DNA of 61,854 bases from IMG/VR virus record IMGVR_UViG_3300031277_000002, positions 1 to 61,854 of that record; one strand, given 5' to 3'. Below, one piece after another: positions 56,813-61,854 of the stretch (within the stretch, counting starts at the first letter, position 1; every line of letters starts with the position of its first letter). The notes under the pieces were generated by a model. That model made no database searches and was not told where the DNA came from. It saw only the letters and a program-made list of their open reading frames with translations. The stretch is from a virus. The position numbers and the translations under genes were made by a program.

Positions 56813-57298
56813 ATGAAAAGATTTTTATTAACTATTTTAATTATTTTTGTTTCTTTTAATTTATTTTCTGAAGTTATTATTTTTTCTGTTTGGGATCAGG
56901 AAAATCAAGTTTTTAGATTAACCCCTGCTTATTTGGATTGTAAAGTTTATTTTTATGATAATTCTTATTTAATTAATTGTGAATTTGCGGTACAAAATGA
57001 AAACGATATAAATTATTTTAGCGTTCCCTATCCTTTATTAAAAAATGCTATAACAAATTATGAAAAATTAGGAATTGATGAGGAGAATAAGGCATACGAA
57101 TTAGTTAAACCTTTTCCTTTTTCAAATGATAATGTAGTTGGATTTTTTTCAAACAATATTAATTCCCAGTCTTATTTGTTTATAATGGGCTTTTACAAAA
57201 ATTTAAAACAACTGTCATTGTTTCCAGATGATGTTCAAAAATTAAAAAAATTTATAGATAATAGTGCAAAAAAAATAATAGAGGATCAAAATGGATAA
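56813..57298 (+). CDS. Probable secreted protein with signal peptide (161 aa)
   Basis: ATG after AAAGAGGTAAAT. N-terminal KR plus hydrophobic core FLLTILIIFVSFNLF then Ser-Glu looks like a signal peptide cleaved near residue 19-20. The rest is beta-rich (VIIFSVWDQENQVFRLT). It could be periplasmic or a virion component with a leader. Overlaps the next gene. Confidence 0.6.
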   Translation: MKRFLLTILIIFVSFNLFSEVIIFSVWDQENQVFRLTPAYLDCKVYFYDNSYLINCEFAVQNENDINYFSVPYPLLKNAITNYEKLGIDEENKAYELVKPFPFSNDNVVGFFSNNINSQSYLFIMGFYKNLKQLSLFPDDVQKLKKFIDNSAKKIIEDQNG

Positions 57299-57635
57299 TC
57301 TAAATGCGAAAATGGTGGAATACCAATCTGCCGCAATGAAAGTAAATAAATTAGAAAGTTTGATAAATGATTTTTTTATTTCTCTATCTAAGAGAGAAGA
57401 TGCAAAAATCGATAGATGCTCAGATTATGGAGAAAGGTCTATTAATATAATTATTCCGTTTGATGAAATTAATCTTAATCTTATTGACAAAGAAAAATTT
57501 GAAAAAATAAGAGAGATAATAAAGGAACACAGAAAATTAAGAAATATGCAAAAAAAGATAGAAAGAGAAATAAACGAACTAAATTCAGTAACAAATGTTT
57601 TAAAAAGCGACATAGATAATTATGATTTTTATTAA
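57291..57635 (+). CDS. Coiled-coil protein (114 aa)
   Basis: N-terminal helix NAKMVEYQSAAMKVNKLESL and a C-terminal coiled coil HRKLRNMQKKIEREINELNS. Overlaps its neighbours on both sides; no family. Confidence 0.55.
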   Translation: MDNLNAKMVEYQSAAMKVNKLESLINDFFISLSKREDAKIDRCSDYGERSINIIIPFDEINLNLIDKEKFEKIREIIKEHRKLRNMQKKIEREINELNSVTNVLKSDIDNYDFY

Positions 57636-57996
57636 AGAAAATATTTATAAAAAAATAATTAATCTTAAAAAAGAATCTTGTGGTTTTATTTTTGGAAAAA
57701 ATTGTGTTGATAATTTTTATTTAATGAAAAATAAATCATCAAAAAAAGATGAATTTAAAATAGGACCACTTGGTTTTTTATTATTTATTTTTAAAAATTT
57801 TTTTAAATTATTAAAGTGTAATCACTTTATTGTTTTCCATGTTCATAGTTTATCAAAAAATTTATCACAAAAAGATAAAAAAAATATGATATCTGGAATA
57901 TTATACGCAATAGTTTTTAAAAATAATATTAATTTATATATAAAAAACAAAAAAATATATTATCTTGGAACAGTTAAAGTAAAATGCAAAAAATGA
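57622..57996 (+). CDS. JAMM/MPN-type metallopeptidase-like protein
   Basis: A 124-residue protein with Glu18 (KKESCGFIFG), HVHS (H73, H75) and SQKD (S82, D85), the pattern E...HxH...SxxD of JAMM zinc peptidases, seen in tail assembly protein K-like phage proteins. A hydrophobic segment around 50-65 is unusual. Context in the head operon points to a processing role, unproven. Confidence 0.6.
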   Translation: MIFIKENIYKKIINLKKESCGFIFGKNCVDNFYLMKNKSSKKDEFKIGPLGFLLFIFKNFFKLLKCNHFIVFHVHSLSKNLSQKDKKNMISGILYAIVFKNNINLYIKNKKIYYLGTVKVKCKK

Positions 57997-58184
57997 AAAA
58001 TATAAAATTTGATTGCCCTTTTTGTGGTAAAACTCTTATAGAAAGCAATCAAAAAAGCTTTTCACCTAGAGACCTTATTATAAAATCAAAATTAGTTTTT
58101 TTAAACGAAGACGGAAAAATTCTTTGTAAATGTGTATGTAAAAAAGTAGTATCCCTTCCTTTAAACTTCAACAAAAAAAAATAA
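57984..58184 (+). CDS. Zinc-ribbon protein, Com-like (66 aa)
   Basis: CPFCGKTL at about residues 11-18 and CKCVC at about 47-51 give a zinc ribbon like the Mu Com translational regulator. Starts inside the previous gene. Function as a translation or transcription regulator is inference. Confidence 0.5.
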   Translation: MQKMKNIKFDCPFCGKTLIESNQKSFSPRDLIIKSKLVFLNEDGKILCKCVCKKVVSLPLNFNKKK

Positions 58185-58211
58185 AAATATAATTTATTTT
58201 TTAAAAAAATA

Positions 58212-58232
58212 TGTTATATTTTAGGTATAAAG
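58212..58232 (+). promoter_or_regulatory. Candidate late promoter (copy 2)
   Basis: TGTTATATTTTAG then GTATAAAG; shares both halves with 47656-47678. The GTATAAAG end overlaps the start of a long hairpin. Confidence 0.45.
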
Positions 58233-58294
58233 ACAGATAAGTCTAATTATTTATAATTACGTTTATAAATTTTTAGACATATCTGTCTTTTTTT
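58229..58294 (+). terminator. Terminator-like hairpin at start of capsid transcript
   Basis: AAAGACAGATA-a-GTCTAA (58229-58246) pairs with TTAGAC-a-TATCTGTCTTT (58273-58290), 17 of 18 positions, followed by T residues. It may terminate upstream transcripts while the overlapping promoter starts the capsid transcript. Confidence 0.7.
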
Positions 58295-58311
58295 GTTTGG
58301 AGAAAAAGCAA

Positions 58312-59184
58312 ATGAATATAAATTATAATTACCCAGCAACGTTAATCAAATCTGGCAAAGAAAGCAACGGAAGAATACCTATTGAAATAGTACCTTCTCA
58401 GCCGTCTATAGATAGGGTAAATGACAAAATAGTATTAAAAGCATTTGAGGACGCTAGAGATTCTTTTTTAGATGAAGGAATTATTGATTATGACCATCAA
58501 TCAGTGTTAGGAAAATCAAAATTAGAAAAAGCTCAAGCAATAATAGGAGAACCTGAAGATTTATATATTAATTTAAATAAAAAAATTCCAATATGTAAAG
58601 CAGCTTTATTCAAAGGAAATGTTTATGTTGACACTGTAATAATGCCAGCTTTGGAAAATGATGGAAAAGTTTTTGGAGCCTCTGTAGGTGGAAAAGTATT
58701 AAGAAAATCTTTTGAAACCGACCCAGAAACAAAAAAAGAAATAAATAAAATTTCTAAAATATTGTTAAAACATATAGCAATCACACCCAGGCAAAATGCT
58801 GTACATCCAGAAACTTCTGTAAAATTATTAAAATCATTTGGAGAAGATTTTGAATTAATTTTAGATAATTTTGATGGTTTTTTAAAATCATTTTCTGATA
58901 AAGATTTTTTAGCAAAAACGCTAATGGCGGGGTCAGCAACAAATATTTCTAATATGTCAGGCGGACAAGTAATACAAAAGCAATCTTTAGAGGGTGTAAA
59001 TTACGGAAAAATAAAATCAGCTTTGCCATTTATTTTGGACGGATTAGGCAATATTTTTGAAAAAAACAAATCTTTTGATGATTGGGAAAAATATCTTATT
59101 TTTAGAGGATTTTCTAAAAAAGAAGCTATGGAAATTATTCGGCTTTTAGCTGAAAATAAAGCTAAAATTGTTGAATTAATATAA
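58312..59184 (+). CDS. Prohead protease
   Basis: ATG at 58312 follows TTTGGAG by ten bases; an upstream TTG overlaps the RBS. A 290-residue protein with DYDHQSVLGKS (catalytic His likely), then PEDLYINLN, MPALENDGKVFGASVGGKVL (Ser in GASVGG likely the nucleophile) and KHIAITP. Family: serine proteases that cleave scaffold and head proteins during maturation. Own LIKS and LLKSF motifs suggest self-cleavage. Precedes the scaffold and capsid genes as usual. Confidence 0.8.
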   Translation: MNINYNYPATLIKSGKESNGRIPIEIVPSQPSIDRVNDKIVLKAFEDARDSFLDEGIIDYDHQSVLGKSKLEKAQAIIGEPEDLYINLNKKIPICKAALFKGNVYVDTVIMPALENDGKVFGASVGGKVLRKSFETDPETKKEINKISKILLKHIAITPRQNAVHPETSVKLLKSFGEDFELILDNFDGFLKSFSDKDFLAKTLMAGSATNISNMSGGQVIQKQSLEGVNYGKIKSALPFILDGLGNIFEKNKSFDDWEKYLIFRGFSKKEAMEIIRLLAENKAKIVELI

Positions 59185-59205
59185 ATAAAAAATGGAGGAC
59201 ATTAT

Positions 59206-59919
59206 ATGAATAATGATCAAAATAACAATACTAATCCTGGAGATGATGTTCAGGATGTAGATCTTCAAAAATCTCTTGATGAAAATTTAGAGGCTATGAA
59301 TACATTGTTAAAAGCAAAAAACAAAAAAGAATACTCTGAAGAAGAAATTAAAGAAATGATGAAAAACAAAAAAGCAAAAGAGTATATGAAAAAAGAACTT
59401 AAAAATGAAGATGATAACGAAGATGAAGATGATGACGTTAACAAATCTTTTTCTGACGATGGGGCTGAAGTTTTTGAAGCTGATGAATTTTTAAAATCTA
59501 TTGAAAAAAAACTTAATTCTTTAATAAAAAGTGTTAAAGAAATTTCTGAAACAGTTGAAGACCTTCAAAAATCTTTTAACGAAAATCAAGATCTTCAAAA
59601 ATCTTTTGGCGGAGTTTTGAGTTCTCAGTCAGAATTAATCAAATCAATTAATGAAGAAGTTGAAAAAATTGGATCGGCCCCAACTCCAGTAAAAGGTGTT
59701 GTAAATAAATCAGACCTTTTTAAATCAGCTCTTGGTGATAATTTTGAAGAAGAGTCAAAATTACTTAAATCTTCAGTAGGTAAAGTAAAACAAGTTCTTT
59801 TGAAGTCTTTTCAAGATGGAGAAATAAACGGCACTTCAATTTCAAGATGGGAACAATCAGGTTATGATTTAAGCGTTTTTTCAAAAGAAGAAATTGAAAA
59901 AATTGAATCAAAACTTTAA
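59206..59919 (+). CDS. Scaffold-like protein with repeated KS motifs
   Basis: ATG after ATGGAGGACA. A 237-residue, acidic, coiled-coil-rich protein between protease and capsid, the usual position of the scaffold. It holds about eleven Lys-Ser dipeptides preceded by hydrophobic or Gln/Asn residues (LQKSL, VNKSF, FLKSI, LIKSV, LQKSF, LLKSS, LLKSF), far above expectation, as if diced during maturation. Confidence 0.75.
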   Translation: MNNDQNNNTNPGDDVQDVDLQKSLDENLEAMNTLLKAKNKKEYSEEEIKEMMKNKKAKEYMKKELKNEDDNEDEDDDVNKSFSDDGAEVFEADEFLKSIEKKLNSLIKSVKEISETVEDLQKSFNENQDLQKSFGGVLSSQSELIKSINEEVEKIGSAPTPVKGVVNKSDLFKSALGDNFEEESKLLKSSVGKVKQVLLKSFQDGEINGTSISRWEQSGYDLSVFSKEEIEKIESKL

Positions 59920-59955
59920 TAAATTTTTTAATTAAATTAAAAAGGGAGAAATTAT

Positions 59956-61434
59956 ATGAATAATATTTTTAATAACCACGAAGATGCTTTTAGTGGCTAT
60001 GGAGAAAGTTCACAAAAAGAGGTTCAAGATTTAATCAAAGCTCTACAGGCTCAAGAAGGCGTAACAGATATAGCAAACCTAAAGCAAGGTGGAGCTTTAC
60101 AACCACAAAATTTAGAAACAGAGTTGGTGATGTTAACTTTTCAGGACAAACATTTGAAGTTTTACAAAGATATTGGAGTTAACAGAGCTTTTTCTACTTT
60201 GGAAGAATATTCTTCTCAAGATGGTTACGGAACAGAGGGCGGATTTGTTGGACAATTAGAAAACCCAGAAAGTGGAGATCCAGATTTCAAAAGAGAATAC
60301 GCTGTAATAAAATATGTAAGGGAATCATGGCAGGTTTCTGATGTTCTCGCTTATACAAAAACTATAGCAGACGCAGAGATAAAATCTGTTCAAGCTGCAA
60401 TGATGAGAGCGTTAAGAACTATTGAAAGGACTCTGTTTTTTGGAAATTCTTCAACCATTCCTACAAGTTTTGATGGACTTGAATACACAATTACTTCAAA
60501 AGGTGATTCTTATCAGGTTATAGACCTTAGAGGAGCTACAATTTCAGAAGCTAACATGAAACAAGGAGCGGAAATTATTACTGCTAATTACGGTACGCCA
60601 ACTTCCATGTATACATCATTAAGTGTACAAACTACAATTGATCAAATTCTTGGAAACACAACTAATCAAAGGCTTAATATTGAGCAACTTGGCGGAAACG
60701 GTAAAATGGCTCTTGGAAGTTCTGTTTCGTTAATGAGAACAGCATTTGGTAACTTCGATTTAAAACCGGACATTTTTGTTAACCCAGAAGCTGCAGGCGT
60801 TCCTAAAATAAAAAATTCTTCAGGAACAATAGTAGAAGGTGCAACTTCGGCAAAAGCACCAGCAACGCCCTCTTTTGCTTTAGCTGCATCAGGTGTAGCA
60901 GCTACAGGGTCACTTTGGGCCGCATCAGGATCAGGTGGAGCGATTGCAGGAGCATATCAATATAGAGTTTGTGCAATTAACCAATATGGAAAATCAGCAG
61001 CAGCGGTAGCACAATCAGAAACATCAGTAGCCGGACAAAAAATTACAATCACTATTACTCCAGGAGTAGGAGCTTATGCAGCTACAGGTTATGAAATATA
61101 CAGAGAAACAACCCCAGGAAGCGGTGTAATAAAATTAATGAAAGTTGTTGCGGATTCAGGAGCAGCCACTACGGCTCATGACGACTTAAACCTTGATTTG
61201 CCCGGAACATCAAAAGCTTTTCTTATCGATAATACAACTATAGGTGCAGAAAGAACTATGACTCTTTCTCAATTAGCTCCTATGCATAAAGTTCAATATG
61301 CAAAAATCGGTCCTTACAGATGGGGTACTGTAAACATGTATTGTGTGCCAAAATGGTACGCCCCAAAACGTTACGTTATGTTCAAAAACGTTGGTGTTCA
61401 GAAAATAATTCAAAACGAACTAATCAATCTGTAA
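59956..61434 (+). CDS. Major capsid protein with Ig/FnIII-like insertion
   Basis: ATG after AAAGGGAGAAATTAT. A 492-residue HK97-fold capsid protein: N-terminal delta domain ending in DLIKAL (a likely cleavage site after Lys28), E-loop and body (TLEEYSSQDGYGTEGG, ESWQVSDVLAYTKTIADAE, AMMRALRTIERTLFFGNSS), and C-terminal WGTVNMYCVPKWYAPKRYVM. Residues about 298-415 form an insertion rich in Ala, Gly, Ser and Thr with FnIII-like AYQYRVCAINQYGKSA and TGYEIYRETTPGSG, likely exposed on the capsid surface. A strong terminator follows. Confidence 0.9.
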   Translation: MNNIFNNHEDAFSGYGESSQKEVQDLIKALQAQEGVTDIANLKQGGALQPQNLETELVMLTFQDKHLKFYKDIGVNRAFSTLEEYSSQDGYGTEGGFVGQLENPESGDPDFKREYAVIKYVRESWQVSDVLAYTKTIADAEIKSVQAAMMRALRTIERTLFFGNSSTIPTSFDGLEYTITSKGDSYQVIDLRGATISEANMKQGAEIITANYGTPTSMYTSLSVQTTIDQILGNTTNQRLNIEQLGGNGKMALGSSVSLMRTAFGNFDLKPDIFVNPEAAGVPKIKNSSGTIVEGATSAKAPATPSFALAASGVAATGSLWAASGSGGAIAGAYQYRVCAINQYGKSAAAVAQSETSVAGQKITITITPGVGAYAATGYEIYRETTPGSGVIKLMKVVADSGAATTAHDDLNLDLPGTSKAFLIDNTTIGAERTMTLSQLAPMHKVQYAKIGPYRWGTVNMYCVPKWYAPKRYVMFKNVGVQKIIQNELINL

Positions 61435-61450
61435 AAGATTCAAAAAATAA

Positions 61451-61482
61451 AAACAGGGAAGTTTTTTCTTCCCTGTTTCTTT
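61451..61482 (+). terminator. Rho-independent terminator after capsid gene
   Basis: AAACAGGGAAG (61451-61461)/CTTCCCTGTTT (61468-61478), 11 bp, 6-base loop, T tract. Confidence 0.92.
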
Positions 61483-61495
61483 ATAAGGAAATAAA

Positions 61496-61774
61496 ATGAA
61501 AATTCCAGTATTAACAAAAAATGATTATTATGATTGGGGCCAAAACAAACAAGATTATTTAGTAGGTGATGGAGAGGTAAAAAGTGAAAAAAGTGTATAT
61601 TTTATTTCTGATGTATTAGGAACAGATGTAACTATATCAGATAAAGATAGTAACGCTTTGTTTACTGTTTCTAATTATTCTTTTTCAAAACCTCTTAGGT
61701 TGGAAGGTGGATTTGAAGCTTCAGGAACTAACACTTTTGTAGTTTATCACACTGTATTAAAAGGTGCTATTTGA
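61496..61774 (+). CDS. Small beta-rich protein after capsid (92 aa)
   Basis: ATG after AAGGAAATAAA. KIPVLTKNDYYDWGQNKQDY, then VYFISDVLGTDVTISDKD and GGFEASGTNTFVVY. Beta-rich, capsid-adjacent, consistent with a decoration or head-stabilising protein, not proven. Confidence 0.6.
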   Translation: MKIPVLTKNDYYDWGQNKQDYLVGDGEVKSEKSVYFISDVLGTDVTISDKDSNALFTVSNYSFSKPLRLEGGFEASGTNTFVVYHTVLKGAI

Positions 61775-61776
61775 TA

Positions 61777-61854
61777 ATGGAAATTAAAAAATATTTATTT
61801 ACATCAGAAGAGCTTTCCAAATATACTTTTGACTCAGATAAAATAAATGTAATT
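61777..61854 (+). CDS. Partial ORF at window end
   Basis: ATG two bases after the previous stop (TGATA), no clear RBS. Reads MEIKKYLFTSEELSKYTFDS and continues beyond the window. Confidence 0.5.
   Translation, partial: MEIKKYLFTSEELSKYTFDSDKINVI

Noticed and set aside
1-61854. CRISPR arrays, insertion sequences, integrase and attachment sites
   Set aside because: No regularly spaced repeats, no transposase or integrase motif, and no matching att-like repeats were seen.
1-61854. Alternative genetic code with TGA as Trp, considered because of the low G+C
   Set aside because: Trp is written TGG throughout recognised proteins and TGA ends many genes in ATGA overlaps with a downstream start.

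Overview
The window is one strand of a large, very AT-rich bacteriophage genome (roughly a quarter G+C by eye). All credible genes lie on the + strand, are tightly packed with many ATGA stop/start overlaps, and mostly carry GGAG-type ribosome binding sites. TGG encodes Trp and TGA is used as a stop, so the standard bacterial code applies. The host is not identifiable from this window. The ribosome binding sites, signal peptide and base composition only suggest a low-G+C bacterium.

Region 1 (1-15500) is a replication and recombination block that resembles T4 recombination-dependent replication in content. It holds the C-terminal part of a bacterial-type DNA polymerase III alpha subunit, a UvsY-like protein, a gp32-like ssDNA-binding protein, a UvsX/RecA, an Mre11/Rad50 pair (gp47/gp46), a flap exonuclease, a UvrD/Dda-type helicase and a PD-(D/E)XK nuclease. 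Two insertions stand out. One is a radical SAM enzyme followed one base later by a 36-residue Cys/His/Gly/Ser peptide, which looks like a RiPP pair. The other is an adenine methyltransferase placed between gp47 and gp46 and flanked by a perfect 35-bp direct repeat.

Region 2 (15500-47600) starts with a terminase large subunit interrupted by a mini-intein and then carries many small genes. Recognisable ones are an ATP-dependent DNA ligase, two sigma factors, homing-type endonucleases, three more DNA methyltransferase-like proteins, a lipase-like hydrolase, a pyrimidine-dimer-glycosylase-like protein, dUTPase, dCTP-deaminase family protein, an M23 peptidase and several zinc-ribbon proteins. It also holds tRNA-Tyr, two clusters of structured or tRNA-like noncoding RNA (28.0-28.4 kb and 39.6-40.5 kb) and two copies of a GC-rich RNA element that can pair with the downstream Shine-Dalgarno sequence.

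Region 3 (47600-61854) is the head cassette: portal, a 1211-residue polyvalent-type protein with an SF2 helicase, a companion protein, a MuF-type head protein with a terminal HELGH motif, an inorganic-pyrophosphatase-like protein, a JAMM peptidase, prohead protease, scaffold-like protein and a major capsid protein with an Ig/FnIII-like insertion. A recurring hydrophobic-hydrophobic-Lys-Ser/Ala motif across these proteins may be the prohead protease cleavage site.

Transcription appears organised by recurrent motifs. Class I (14 copies) is about GTTTAW-N17/18-TATAWT with CG just before the -10. Class II (4 copies) is TGGATT-N17-TATAAT; three of the four are followed by a small leader hairpin. 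A possible late motif occurs twice in the head cassette. The two phage sigma factors are natural candidates to read some of them. Several rho-independent terminators separate the units.
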